A DNA stretch of 64,000 nucleotides from an uncultured Collinsella sp. GTDB taxonomy: Bacteria > Actinomycetota > Coriobacteriia > Coriobacteriales > Coriobacteriaceae. A model generated the notes under the pieces. The model saw nothing but the letters and a program-made list of their open reading frames with translations. It made no database searches and had not been told where the DNA came from. Where the stretch lies: NCBI GenBank assembly GCA_900541035.1, contig UQIN01000011.1, forward strand, positions 1-64,000. Direction: 5' to 3'. Made by a program: the position numbers and the translations under genes. Below are positions 1 through 8,094 of this stretch, piece by piece; position 1 is the stretch's first letter; every line of letters begins with the position of its first letter.

Positions 1-4
1 AGCC

Positions 5-27
5 GGAGAGCACTTAATGTGCTCTCC
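5..27. terminator. Small perfect hairpin downstream of manA
   Basis: A 9-bp perfect stem (GGAGAGCAC/GTGCTCTCC) with the loop TTAAT lies about 75 nt past the stop of the leftward manA gene. It has no clear T-tract on either side, so it may be a weak or factor-assisted terminator. Nothing else is seen between 28 and 100. Confidence 0.4.
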
Positions 28-100
28 GTGCGAGCAGGACTGTCCGAGCAGGCGATCAAACCCCGCGCCCCACCCCGACGAACGCTTGGGGACCGGTGGC

Positions 101-1039
101 CTACAGGTGCGAGATGATCAGTCCCATATTGCCTTCGAGGTTAATGGAGCTGACGGTGGACGGAGCCAGCAGGTGGCTGCCTTTGTGGACGGGGTCGCCG
201 CAGACGGTGCCTTCGCCGTCGATGACCGACAGGCACATGAAGGGCCAGCGCTGGTCCAAGGTCTTGCTGCCGTCCACGCGCACGCGATCGACGGTGTAGC
301 AGGGGTTGGACTCGAGCTCGGTCACACCGTCGACCTCGGGTGCGGTCACGGTGCCGTCGGTCGGGGCCTGCGCGTTAAAGTTAATGCAGTCCAGGCTCTG
401 CTCAATGTGCAGCGGGCGCAGCTTACCGTCGGTGCCGGGGCGGTCGTAGTCGTACAGGCGATACGTCACGTCACTCGACTGCTGCGTCTCAAGAATCAAC
501 GTGCCGGTCTTGATGGCGTGCACGGTGCCGGAGTCGATCTGGAAAAAGTCGCCCTTGTGGATCGGCAGCACGTTGAGCATGTCGTCCCAACGGCCGTCCT
601 CAATCATCTGTGCGGCCTCGGCGCGGTCATGCGCGCGCTGGCCGACGATGATCGTGGAGCCGGGCTCGCAATCCAGCACGTACCAGCACTCGGTCTTGCC
701 CAGGCTGCCGTTCTCGTGCTCGGCGGCGTACTCGTCGTTGGGGTGGATCTGGATCGACAGATCGTCCTTGGCGTCCAGAATCTTAATGAGCAGCGGGAAC
801 TCCTTGCCCTCGCAGTTGCCAAAGAGCTCGCGGTGTTCGGCCCACAGCCACGACAGCGTGTGGCCGGCGTACGGGCCCTCCGCAATCTGGCAGTCACCGT
901 TGGGATGGGCCGAGATGGCCCAGCACTCACCGATGGGACCTTCGGGAATGTCGTAACCAAATACGGTTTCGAGCTGGCGGCCGCCCCAGATCTTCTCGTG
1001 AAAGATCGGCGTCAGTTTAATCAAATCGGACATGTTCAT
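101..1039 (-). CDS. manA: Mannose-6-phosphate isomerase, class I
   Basis: This cupin-fold zinc enzyme interconverts mannose 6-phosphate and fructose 6-phosphate in the cytoplasm and so links mannose uptake to glycolysis. The 312-aa product has the length of the short bacterial (Bacillus ManA-like) class. Visible zinc-site motifs are QIHPND at residues 97-102, KTECWY with its Glu near 117, and GTVHAI with its His near 174; ETQQSSDVTYRLYDYDR follows. A second in-frame ATG at 1033 is better spaced from the G-rich stretch upstream and could be the real start. It lies 68 bp after a GntR gene on the same strand, so the two are probably co-transcribed. Confidence 0.93.
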   Translation of the reverse strand: MNMSDLIKLTPIFHEKIWGGRQLETVFGYDIPEGPIGECWAISAHPNGDCQIAEGPYAGHTLSWLWAEHRELFGNCEGKEFPLLIKILDAKDDLSIQIHPNDEYAAEHENGSLGKTECWYVLDCEPGSTIIVGQRAHDRAEAAQMIEDGRWDDMLNVLPIHKGDFFQIDSGTVHAIKTGTLILETQQSSDVTYRLYDYDRPGTDGKLRPLHIEQSLDCINFNAQAPTDGTVTAPEVDGVTELESNPCYTVDRVRVDGSKTLDQRWPFMCLSVIDGEGTVCGDPVHKGSHLLAPSTVSSINLEGNMGLIISHL

Positions 1040-1107
1040 ACCCCCATTGTGTTGCGCGGGCGCTGCACAAAACAGCTCAAAGCGAGCGCCCGGATGACTA
1101 CAAAAAC

Positions 1108-1827
1108 CTATGCCAACGTTACGTTGTGCAACTCAAAGCGGTCGCCAACGTTGCGCGAGACCGAATACTCAAAGGCGGCGCCGCTGTCCAAAAAGCCAAT
1201 CTGGGTGAGCTCGAGCAGGGGAGAGCCAAGTTTGGTGTCCAGACGCTCGGCTTCTTCCTCGGTTGCTGCCACGGCGCGAATGGTACGGTGGAAGCTCGAA
1301 ATCTTCAGCCCACATTGCTCGCGGATGAAGTGGTAGACCGATCCGTACAGGTCCTTCTTTTTAAGGCCTGGAATCAGCTCGAGGGGCATGTAGGTGTACT
1401 CGATAACGATGGGCTTCTCATCGGCCTGACGCACGCGCACGACGTGATAGGCAAAGTCATCCTCGGCAATTCCCAGCTGGGCTGCGATGTCCGCCGGTGG
1501 ATTAACGATCGAGAAATCGTAGACCACCGAGGTCACCTTCTCCCCGCGATGCTCATACGAAAAACCCTGGGCACGGTCGTTTTTGCCCTGGAAAAACGCC
1601 TGGCCGGGAAGTCCCGCCGTGTCCTTAACGTAGGTACCCGATCCGCGTCGGCTGGTAATAAGACCTTCCTCGGTGATTTGCTCGATAGCTCGTTTGACGG
1701 TGATTTTGGAAACGCTATAGAGCTCGCAGAACTCAACGACGGTGGGAAGCTTGTCGCCCGGTTTAAGAGCGCCATCCTCGATAGTGCGACGAATATCTGC
1801 AGCTATCGCCTCGTATTTTGGGATCAC
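1108..1827 (-). CDS. GntR/HutC-family transcriptional regulator
   Basis: The 239-aa protein has an N-terminal winged helix (about residues 1-70, with the recognition region SVSKITVKRAIEQITEEGLI) and a C-terminal UTRA ligand domain (about 95-235, including YHVVRVRQADEKPIVIEYTY). UTRA regulators usually sense sugar phosphates or related small molecules. The gene starts at a GTG preceded by a strong AAAGGAGG at good spacing. It is followed by manA on the same strand, so a role in mannose or hexose-phosphate control is the natural inference. It is clearly diverged from the two NagR-like GntR proteins at 30.7 and 39.2 kb. Confidence 0.88.
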   Translation of the reverse strand: MIPKYEAIAADIRRTIEDGALKPGDKLPTVVEFCELYSVSKITVKRAIEQITEEGLITSRRGSGTYVKDTAGLPGQAFFQGKNDRAQGFSYEHRGEKVTSVVYDFSIVNPPADIAAQLGIAEDDFAYHVVRVRQADEKPIVIEYTYMPLELIPGLKKKDLYGSVYHFIREQCGLKISSFHRTIRAVAATEEEAERLDTKLGSPLLELTQIGFLDSGAAFEYSVSRNVGDRFELHNVTLA

Positions 1828-1945
1828 GGAACCTCCTTTCCAACCTGATTGAGTATAAAAGAAAGTATAGTTAACACCTAAGCATCCCTATTGTATTTTA
1901 AAAAATTCGAGAAAGATATAATTAAAAGTCGCTTCGCATATAAAC

Positions 1946-1957
1946 TAGAGCGCTCTA
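1946..1957. promoter_or_regulatory. Perfect 12-bp palindrome in the gntR/glcK divergent gap
   Basis: TAGAGCGCTCTA is a perfect palindrome in the AT-rich 281-bp gap between the leftward GntR gene and the rightward glucokinase. It could be an operator for the GntR regulator, but no second copy was found, so the role is uncertain. Confidence 0.3.
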
Positions 1958-2013
1958 AATAGATAAACATCTGAGTAATGTCGTGTTAAGCGGCCATTCG
2001 CGTTTTCCCAGAT

Positions 2014-2054
2014 AAAACCTGCCAAAACAAACCTGTCCCTTTTTGGTAGGTTTT
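2014..2054. repeat. REP-like hairpin with a CTGTCCC core
   Basis: Fourteen-base arms (AAAACCTGCCAAAA and TTTTGGTAGGTTTT, one mismatch) enclose a loop containing AACCTGTCCC. The same GGGACAGG word recurs in intergenic sequence at 3073, 3108 and 62983. This is the look of dispersed REP elements of the kind mobilised by RAYT transposases. No transposase gene is present in the window. Confidence 0.45.
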
Positions 2055-2108
2055 TGCCTTGGGAGCGGTACCATACAGGCAATGTTTAAACGAGAAAGGT
2101 GGGCTCCC

Positions 2109-3062
2109 ATGGAACCTAAGCAGTACTACATTGGCATCGACGTCGGCGGCACTTCGGTTAAGGAGGGCCTGTTCGACGAGGACGGCAACCTGCTTGCCAA
2201 GGCCAGCGTGCCCACGCCTCCTATCGTTGACGCCGCGGGCTTTGCCGCGGTGACCGAGGCTATCGACCAGGTGGTCGCCAAGGCCCAGATTCCGCGTGCC
2301 TTTGTGTCGGGCATTGGCCTGGCCGTTCCGTGCCCCATCCCGGCATCGGGCGATGCCAAGGTCAAGGCGAACATCGCCATCAACCTGCCCGAGCTCAAGA
2401 TCGCCATCCAGGAGCACTGCCCCGACGCGGTCGTTAAGTACGAGAACGACGCCAACGCTGCTGCTATGGGCGAGGCCTGGCTCGGCTCTGCCAAGGGCGT
2501 ACAGAACGTGGTGATGGTCACCATTGGTACCGGCGTGGGCGGCGGCGTTATCGTTAACGGCGACGTGGTATCGGGCGTTGTGGGTGCTGGCGGCGAGATT
2601 GGCCACATGTGCCTGAACCCGGCCGAGGAGCGCACCTGCGGCTGCGGCGGCCATGGCCACCTGGAGCAGTATTCCAGCGCCACCGGCGTGGTGAGCAACT
2701 ACCTTGCCGAGTGCAAGAAGGCGGGCGTCGAGCCCATCGAGCTGACCGGCCCCTCCGATTCCAAGGACGTGTTCCAGGCCTGCCGCGAGGGCGACAAGCT
2801 CGCGCTGGCCGCGGCCGATACCATGGCCGACTATCTCGGCCGCGCACTGGCGCTTATTGCCAACGTGGTTGATCCCGAGATGTTCCTCATCGGCGGCGGC
2901 GCCTCCGCCTCGGCCGATGTCTACCTCGACAAGGTTCGCGAGCACTTTAAGCAGTACGCGCTTTCCGCCTCGCGCGAGACGCCCATTAAGGTCGCTTCGC
3001 TCGGAAACGACGCCGGCATCATCGGTGCTGCCTACGTAGCCCTGCGCGCTGCCGGTAAATAG
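2109..3062 (+). CDS. glcK: ROK-family glucokinase
   Basis: It phosphorylates intracellular glucose with ATP and belongs to the ROK fold rather than the E. coli Glk fold. The 317-aa form starts at ATG 2109, preceded by GAAAGGTGG; an upstream in-frame ATG at 2082 lacks a good ribosome site. Visible motifs are the phosphate loop DVGGTSVKEG (residues 11-20), ENDANAAAMGE, the ATP-binding GTGVGGG segment, GAGGEIGH, and the ROK zinc signature CGCGGHGHLE. It sits alone, divergent from gntR-manA. Other ROK sugars (ManNAc, fructose) cannot be excluded from sequence alone, but the zinc signature and length favour glucokinase. Confidence 0.85.
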   Translation: MEPKQYYIGIDVGGTSVKEGLFDEDGNLLAKASVPTPPIVDAAGFAAVTEAIDQVVAKAQIPRAFVSGIGLAVPCPIPASGDAKVKANIAINLPELKIAIQEHCPDAVVKYENDANAAAMGEAWLGSAKGVQNVVMVTIGTGVGGGVIVNGDVVSGVVGAGGEIGHMCLNPAEERTCGCGGHGHLEQYSSATGVVSNYLAECKKAGVEPIELTGPSDSKDVFQACREGDKLALAAADTMADYLGRALALIANVVDPEMFLIGGGASASADVYLDKVREHFKQYALSASRETPIKVASLGNDAGIIGAAYVALRAAGK

Positions 3063-3064
3063 CT

Positions 3065-3114
3065 GGTGCAAGGGGGACAGGTTACATTGCACCAACATGG
3101 TGCAAAAGGGACAG
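3065..3114. repeat. REP-like element with nested GGTGCAA inverted repeats
   Basis: Three alternating copies of GGTGCAA/TTGCACC flank two GGGACAG words, giving a compact hairpin just after the glucokinase stop. It belongs to the same loose family as the hairpin at 2014-2054. Confidence 0.45.
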
Positions 3115-3230
3115 CCTTGGCCCCCGTGCCTGCGCCCCAAAATATGCCGTGGCCCTTCCGTCTGCGAAGGCTTGGCATCGGCGTGCTACCATAGCTACGT
3201 CCAAGTACACATATCAAGTGGAGGATATCC

Positions 3231-4154
3231 ATGGCAAACGTTCTTGTCTTTGGTCACCAGAACCCCGATAACGACGCCATCATGAGCGCCGTCGTCCTGT
3301 CCCAGCTGCTCAACCAGGTTGAGTATGCCGGCAACACCTACGAGGCCTGCGCCCTTGGTCAGCTTCCGGCCGAGTCCGCCAAGCTGCTCGCCGACGCCGG
3401 CATTGCCGAGCCCCGCGTGATCGAGTCCGTCGAGGCCGGTCAGCTCGTCGTCCTCACCGACCACAACGAGTCTGCCCAGTCCGTCGCCGGTCTTAAGGAC
3501 GCCACGGTCTTTGGCGTCGTCGACCACCACCGCATCGGCGACTTCGAGACCGCCGGCCCGCTGCACTACATCTGCCTGCCCTGGGGCTCCAGCTGCACCA
3601 TCGTCACCAAGCTCGCCGGCGTGCTCGGCGTTGAGCTTTCCGACGTTCAGGCCAAGCTGCTGCTCTCGGCCATGATGACCGACACGCTCATGCTCAAGAG
3701 CCCCACTACCACCGATGTCGACCGCGCCGTCGCCGCCAAGCTCGGCGAGCAGGTGGGCGTCGACCCGGTCAAGTTTGGCATGGAGGTCTTCCTCACCCGC
3801 CCGTCCGGCTCCTTCACCGCAGCCGAGATGGTTGGCAACGACATCAAGATGTTCGAGCCCGCCGGCAAGAAGCTGCTCATCGGCCAGTACGAGACCGTCG
3901 ACAAGAGCCGTGCGCTCGGTATGATCGACGAGATCCGCGAGGCCATGCGCGCCTACGCCGCCGAGAAGGGTGCTGACGGCATTGTCCTGTGCATCACCGA
4001 CATCATGGAGGAAGGCTCGCAGGTCCTGCTCGAGGGCGAGACCGAGGCTGCTCAGAAGGGCCTGGGCATTGCCGACGAGCACGACGGCGTCTGGATGCCG
4101 GGCGTCCTCTCCCGTAAGAAACAGGTTGCTGCTCCCATCATGGCCGCCTGCTAG
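3231..4154 (+). CDS. ppaC: Manganese-dependent inorganic pyrophosphatase (family II)
   Basis: It hydrolyses pyrophosphate to two phosphates and pulls biosynthetic reactions forward. This is the DHH-family cytoplasmic enzyme found in many Gram-positive bacteria. The 307-aa length is standard. Metal ligands are visible in GHQNPDND (His9, Asp13, Asp15) and in the DHH-type motif VVDHHRIGDF; the C-terminal DHHA2 domain ends with the substrate-binding SRKKQV. A good ribosome site (GGAGGA) precedes the ATG. It is monocistronic, with its own terminator downstream. No CBS regulatory insert is present. Confidence 0.95.
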   Translation: MANVLVFGHQNPDNDAIMSAVVLSQLLNQVEYAGNTYEACALGQLPAESAKLLADAGIAEPRVIESVEAGQLVVLTDHNESAQSVAGLKDATVFGVVDHHRIGDFETAGPLHYICLPWGSSCTIVTKLAGVLGVELSDVQAKLLLSAMMTDTLMLKSPTTTDVDRAVAAKLGEQVGVDPVKFGMEVFLTRPSGSFTAAEMVGNDIKMFEPAGKKLLIGQYETVDKSRALGMIDEIREAMRAYAAEKGADGIVLCITDIMEEGSQVLLEGETEAAQKGLGIADEHDGVWMPGVLSRKKQVAAPIMAAC

Positions 4155-4173
4155 GTTTAGTTGACCAAACGCC

Positions 4174-4213
4174 ACGACCGGATCGCGGACGCCCCGCGCT
4201 CCGGTCGTTTTTT
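4174..4213 (+). terminator. Rho-independent terminator of ppaC
   Basis: The stem ACGACCGGA/TCCGGTCGT with an inner GC-rich stem is followed by six T residues. Confidence 0.8.
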
Positions 4214-4311
4214 GTGCACGGCGCCGCGTCGTCTCTTGGACAGGCGTGCCCGTGCCGTTGAGCAAATAATGTTCAACCTGTGGTTCCGCTTTTCGGCCAC
4301 GCCTGCGTGCT

Positions 4312-4388
4312 TGTCGTGCAGGGTAGGCTAGATGCAAGCGTAATACGTTAGAGCGCGGCGCCGCCACTTGGGCGGGCCGTGCTTTTTT
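4312..4388 (+). promoter_or_regulatory. Structured nhaA leader, candidate cation riboswitch with terminator-like stem
   Basis: Between the ppaC terminator and nhaA lies a 208-nt leader. Its 3' part carries the compact segment GGGTAGGCTAGATGCAAGCG, a GC-rich imperfect hairpin (GCGCGGCGCC... GGGCGGGCCGTGC) and six T residues, all before the nhaA ribosome site. A terminator inside a leader implies attenuation. Established knowledge: the nhaA-I and nhaA-II RNA motifs lie upstream of nhaA genes and were shown to sense lithium, and the DUF1646 motif senses sodium. Assigning this leader to one of those classes is inference; I cannot run a covariance search. Confidence 0.45.
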
Positions 4389-4391
4389 AAG

Positions 4392-4407
4392 ACGGGAGCC
4401 ATCCCGT
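4392..4407 (+). promoter_or_regulatory. Small hairpin just before the nhaA ribosome site
   Basis: ACGGGA/TCCCGT closes a 4-nt loop directly upstream of AAAGGAG. It may keep the ribosome site open or work with the upstream attenuator. Confidence 0.4.
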
Positions 4408-4421
4408 GAAAGGAGCCGCCC

Positions 4422-5780
4422 ATGGCAGCAACTGAGCAGCTGTTCAACGTTCGCGAGCGCAAGCGCTTTGAACGTCACGACATCTGGGAGCGCATCGCCG
4501 AGAACGGCACGATTTCCGCCGCCGTCATGGTCTTCGCCGCCATCGCCGCCGTCATTTGCGCTAATACCGATGCCTACGAGGCCATCCATCACTTTTTGGA
4601 GACCCCGCTGTATGTGGGTCTGGGGCATTTGACGGCTGGCCTCACCGTCGAGCTTTTCGTCAACGACTTCCTCATGGCGATTTTCTTTTTGCTGGTGGGC
4701 ATTGAGCTCAAATATGAAATGACGGTCGGCGAGCTCAAAAACCCGCGCCAGGCTATGCTTCCCATGCTGGCGGCCGTGGGCGGCGTCGTCGTTCCCGCCT
4801 GCATCTATCTGATCTTTAACCATGCCGGCGCGCACAACGGCTGGGCCATTCCCATGGCAACCGATATTGCCTTTGCGCTGGGCGTGCTGTCGCTTTTGGG
4901 CAATCGCGTGCCCAACGGCGTGCGTGTGTTCTTCTCGACGCTCGCCGTCGCCGACGACCTCATCTCCATCGCCGCCATCGCCATCTTCTACGGTCAGAGC
5001 CCCAATCCGTTTTGGTTGGGCGCCGCCGCGCTTGTGACGTGCGCGCTCGTGTGGCTCAACAAGACGCAGCACTACCGCCTCGCCCCGTATTCGGTGCTGG
5101 GCCTGCTGCTGTGGTTCTGCATGTTCAAGAGCGGCGTGCACGCTACGCTTGCCGGCGTCATCCTGGCCTTCACCATCCCGGCCAAGTGCGGCGTCAAGCT
5201 CGATAGCCTCACCGATTGGTTGGGCGAGTGCCTGCCGCTGCTCGATGACCGCTACGACGACGAGGCGCACATCCTGGGCCAGCATGACTTTACCGTCTCG
5301 ACCACCAAGGTCGAGCGTGTTATGCACCGCGTGACCCCGCCGCTCATCCGCATGGAGCGTCTGATCTCCACACCGGTCAACTTTGTGATCCTGCCGATCT
5401 TTGCGTTCGTCAACGCACAGGTTCGCCTAGTGGGCGTGGACATGAGCACGCTGCTCACCGACCCGGTGACGCTCGGCGTGTACTTTGGCATGCTGCTGGG
5501 TAAGCCGATCGGTATCTTTGGCATGACGTTCGCCTTGGTCAAGCTCAAGGCCTGCGAGCTGCCGCGCAATGTCAACTGGCACATGATTGCCGGTGTGGGC
5601 ATTCTGGGCGGCATCGGCTTTACCATGTCGATTCTCATCAGCGGCCTTGCCTTCCCGACGGCTGAGTTTGAGGTTCTGGCCGCCAAGGCTGCCATTCTTG
5701 CCGGTTCGGTCACCGCTGCCGTGCTCGGCATGATCTACATGAGCGTGGTTTGCAAACACCCCGCGCCCAAGGGCGAGTAA
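4422..5780 (+). CDS. nhaA: Na+/H+ antiporter NhaA
   Basis: This membrane antiporter exports Na+ (or Li+) in exchange for protons and controls cytoplasmic pH and sodium. The 452-aa protein has about 11-12 hydrophobic segments and a hydrophilic loop near residues 275-305. The transport-site aspartates are in TDIAFALGV and VADDLISIAA (the DD pair matches Asp163/Asp164 of E. coli). GGIGFTMSILIS near the C-terminus is another family hallmark. A strong AAAGGAG precedes the start. The gene is alone between a structured leader and a strong terminator, so cation-responsive control at the RNA level is plausible. Confidence 0.95.
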   Translation: MAATEQLFNVRERKRFERHDIWERIAENGTISAAVMVFAAIAAVICANTDAYEAIHHFLETPLYVGLGHLTAGLTVELFVNDFLMAIFFLLVGIELKYEMTVGELKNPRQAMLPMLAAVGGVVVPACIYLIFNHAGAHNGWAIPMATDIAFALGVLSLLGNRVPNGVRVFFSTLAVADDLISIAAIAIFYGQSPNPFWLGAAALVTCALVWLNKTQHYRLAPYSVLGLLLWFCMFKSGVHATLAGVILAFTIPAKCGVKLDSLTDWLGECLPLLDDRYDDEAHILGQHDFTVSTTKVERVMHRVTPPLIRMERLISTPVNFVILPIFAFVNAQVRLVGVDMSTLLTDPVTLGVYFGMLLGKPIGIFGMTFALVKLKACELPRNVNWHMIAGVGILGGIGFTMSILISGLAFPTAEFEVLAAKAAILAGSVTAAVLGMIYMSVVCKHPAPKGE

Positions 5781-5797
5781 AAGCACATACAAGTTTG

Positions 5798-5835
5798 AAA
5801 ACGCCGCCTGTGAACACCATCACAGGCGGCGTTTT
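5798..5835. terminator. Bidirectional terminator between nhaA and a convergent gene
   Basis: A perfect 15-bp stem (AAAACGCCGCCTGTG and its complement) with an 8-nt loop has A- and T-rich ends, so it can end transcription from both nhaA and the facing small gene. Confidence 0.85.
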
Positions 5836-5862
5836 AGTCATTGGGGACGTTCTTAAATGACT
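5836..5862. repeat. 27-nt dispersed element, copy 1
   Basis: The unit begins AGTCATT, ends AATGACT and contains GGGGACGTTC. An exact reverse-complement copy lies at 47497-47523. It abuts the nhaA terminator here. Confidence 0.6.
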
Positions 5863-5866
5863 AGGT

Positions 5867-6121
5867 TTATTCCACGGTGCCGTAGACGGCGCCCCAGCCG
5901 TGGGCGGCCAAGGCGGAGTTGAGCTGGTCGCAAAGTGACTGGCGGTCGTAGTAGCCGGGCGGCAAAAGGTTGACGATTTCCATGAGGTCGGGTGCCAGGT
6001 CCAAGATCTCGGCCTGCACGATCAGGTCCAGGCGGTCGATGGCGTGGCGATCGTAAAACAGTCCGTCGACCAGGCGCTGCAGGTCGCCGAATTCCTCGGC
6101 CCTAAACGATCCGTACTCCAT
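5867..6121 (-). CDS. Small hypothetical protein
   Basis: This 84-aa product starts at ATG 6121, chosen because AAGGAGG sits four bases upstream; longer in-frame starts lack such a site. It is soluble with no signal peptide. The middle is rich in Asp, Leu and Ile (RLVDGLFYDRHAIDRLDLIV), followed by a PPGYYDRQSL segment. I do not recognise the family. It faces nhaA and is divergent from the aminotransferase gene. Confidence 0.65.
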   Translation of the reverse strand: MEYGSFRAEEFGDLQRLVDGLFYDRHAIDRLDLIVQAEILDLAPDLMEIVNLLPPGYYDRQSLCDQLNSALAAHGWGAVYGTVE

Positions 6122-6270
6122 AGTGCCTCCTTGGGCGCCCCACGCCGCCATGCGCGGCGATTCGTAATTCATTGCGATGAACTTAATCTATCACGGCTTC
6201 ATACCGTTGCGGCGGTGGCGGTCTATACTTAGACGAACTGCAACGTACCGCTTCGCGAAAGGTCGCACCC

Positions 6271-7575
6271 ATGCAGACGATCTACCAGAAGATGGAAACC
6301 ACCGAACTCGATGCCGCCATCGAGGCGCTCAAAGCCGAGGTCGCCGAGGTCAAGGCCAAGGGCCTGGCGCTCGACATGGCCCGCGGCAAGCCGTCGCCCT
6401 CCCAGGTGGACATCTCTCGACCCATGCTCGATATCCTCAATGCCGATGCCGATCTGCACGACGGCAACGTCGACTGCTCCAACTACGGCTGCTTTGAGGG
6501 CATTCCCTCGGCACGCAAGCTGGCGGGGGAGTTCCTGGGTTGCCCTGCCGAGCAGACGCTCGTGCTGGGCTCGTCGAGTTTGCTGATTGAGCACGACATC
6601 GCCGGCATGTTCTGGCGCTGCGGCTCGTGCGGTAGCGAGCCCTGGGACGCCTACGAGGCCGCGCACGACGGCAAGAAGGTCAAGTTCCTGTGCCCCGTTC
6701 CCGGCTACGATCGCCACTTTGGCATCACCGCCGATCTGGGTATCGAGAATGTCCCCGTTGCGATGACCGACAACGGCCCCGACATGGACGAGGTCGAGCG
6801 CCTGGTTGCTGCCGACGACTCCATCAAGGGTATCTGGTGCGTGCCCAAGTATTCCAACCCCACGGGCATCACCTTTAGCGAGGACATCGTGCGCCGCCTA
6901 GTCGAGATGCCCACGGCCGCGCCCGATTTCCGCATCTTCTGGGACAACGCCTACTGCGTGCATGACCTGTACGACGAGACCGACGAACTTGCCAACATCT
7001 TTGACCTCGCTCGCGCGGCGGGCACCGAGGACCGTGTGGTGGCCTTTGCCTCGACGTCCAAGATCACCTTCCCGGGCGCCGGCATCGGCTTTATCGGTGC
7101 GAGCCCCGCGGTTATCGCCGAGTTCTCCAAGCGTCTGAAGGCTGGCCTGATCAGCGCCGACAAGCTCAACCAGCTGCGCCATGTACGCTTCCTTCCCACC
7201 ATCGAGGCGGTTAAGGAGCACATGAAAAAGCACGCCGAGTTCCTGCGCCCGCGCTTTGAGGCCGTCGAGCGCAAGCTCACCGAGGGCCTGGGCGACACGG
7301 GTTGCGCCACCTGGACGCATCCCCGCGGCGGCTACTTCGTGAGCTTCGATGGTCCCGAGGGCTCGGCCCAGAAAGTCGCCGCGCTTTGCGCCGAGCTGGG
7401 TGTGAAGCTCACGCCGGCTGGTGCTACCTGGCCCTATGGCAAGGACCCGCGCGACACCAACATCCGCATCGCGCCGAGCTATCCCACGGTCGAGGACCTG
7501 GAGGCCGCGCTCGGCGTGCTGGTGCTGGCTGTTAAGCTCGTCGCCGCCGAGCTGGCGCGCGCCGAGCGTGCCTAG
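6271..7575 (+). CDS. Aspartate/alanine-type aminotransferase (class I, type Ic)
   Basis: This PLP enzyme transfers amino groups between an amino acid (probably aspartate) and 2-oxoglutarate. At 434 aa it matches the Asp_aminotransf (type Ic) family described in actinobacteria rather than classical AspC. The PLP lysine is in STSKITFPGAGIGF, the cofactor site shows SNPTG, and the carboxylate-binding Arg is in NIRIAPSYP. GAAAGG precedes the start. It is followed after 49 bp by a STAS gene with its own ribosome site, so the two may be co-transcribed. Exact substrate is inferred. Confidence 0.85.
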   Translation: MQTIYQKMETTELDAAIEALKAEVAEVKAKGLALDMARGKPSPSQVDISRPMLDILNADADLHDGNVDCSNYGCFEGIPSARKLAGEFLGCPAEQTLVLGSSSLLIEHDIAGMFWRCGSCGSEPWDAYEAAHDGKKVKFLCPVPGYDRHFGITADLGIENVPVAMTDNGPDMDEVERLVAADDSIKGIWCVPKYSNPTGITFSEDIVRRLVEMPTAAPDFRIFWDNAYCVHDLYDETDELANIFDLARAAGTEDRVVAFASTSKITFPGAGIGFIGASPAVIAEFSKRLKAGLISADKLNQLRHVRFLPTIEAVKEHMKKHAEFLRPRFEAVERKLTEGLGDTGCATWTHPRGGYFVSFDGPEGSAQKVAALCAELGVKLTPAGATWPYGKDPRDTNIRIAPSYPTVEDLEAALGVLVLAVKLVAAELARAERA

Positions 7576-7624
7576 CGCACAGCCCCGCATTATCCGCACT
7601 CTCGCTACGCAAAGGAGCGTATAC

Positions 7625-7939
7625 ATGGATTTGGTTATTTCCACCAACCCCACGCCGGAGCTATACACCATTAAGGTGACCGGCGAGATCGACATCTCTA
7701 ACGCCGACAGCCTGCGCAACGCCATCGATCTGGCGCTCGAGCAGCCCACCGAGGCCGTTGAGCTCGACTTTGCCCAGGTGAGCTATATCGATTCGACAGG
7801 CATTGGCGTGCTCGTGGGCGCCGCACATCACGCGGTCGACCATGGTAAGCGCTTCAGCTGCGTCAACGTGCAGTCCCCGGTGATGCGCGTGGTCCAGTTG
7901 CTGGGCGTCGACCAGGAGATTTCGATCACCGCGGCATAA
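7625..7939 (+). CDS. STAS-domain protein, anti-sigma factor antagonist-like
   Basis: The 104-aa protein is a single STAS domain of the SpoIIAA/RsbV type, in which a serine is phosphorylated by a cognate anti-sigma kinase. The diagnostic segment SYIDSTGIGVLVG carries the candidate serine. AAGGAG precedes the ATG. No kinase (RsbW/SpoIIAB type) or sigma factor is adjacent, so the partner must be elsewhere. It could equally be a free-standing signalling STAS module. Confidence 0.85.
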   Translation: MDLVISTNPTPELYTIKVTGEIDISNADSLRNAIDLALEQPTEAVELDFAQVSYIDSTGIGVLVGAAHHAVDHGKRFSCVNVQSPVMRVVQLLGVDQEISITAA

Positions 7940-8094
7940 GCTTTCGCCCCAAAAAGGGCCGTGCCGTTTGGCATATGTTTGTGATGCGCTCGGACGTTTT
8001 GGCGTCCGGGCGCTATACTTGACCGAATGAATAGACGAGTTCCGGCCGAATGGCGCGGTGCGGGCTCGACTCACATCGAGCCTTGGAGGTATGT

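Noticed and set aside
3195..5327. 710-codon open frame on the minus strand
   Set aside because: It is the antisense shadow of ppaC and nhaA in GC-rich DNA; low-complexity Gly/Asp/Val/Leu-rich translation, no ribosome site, and the plus-strand genes are certain.
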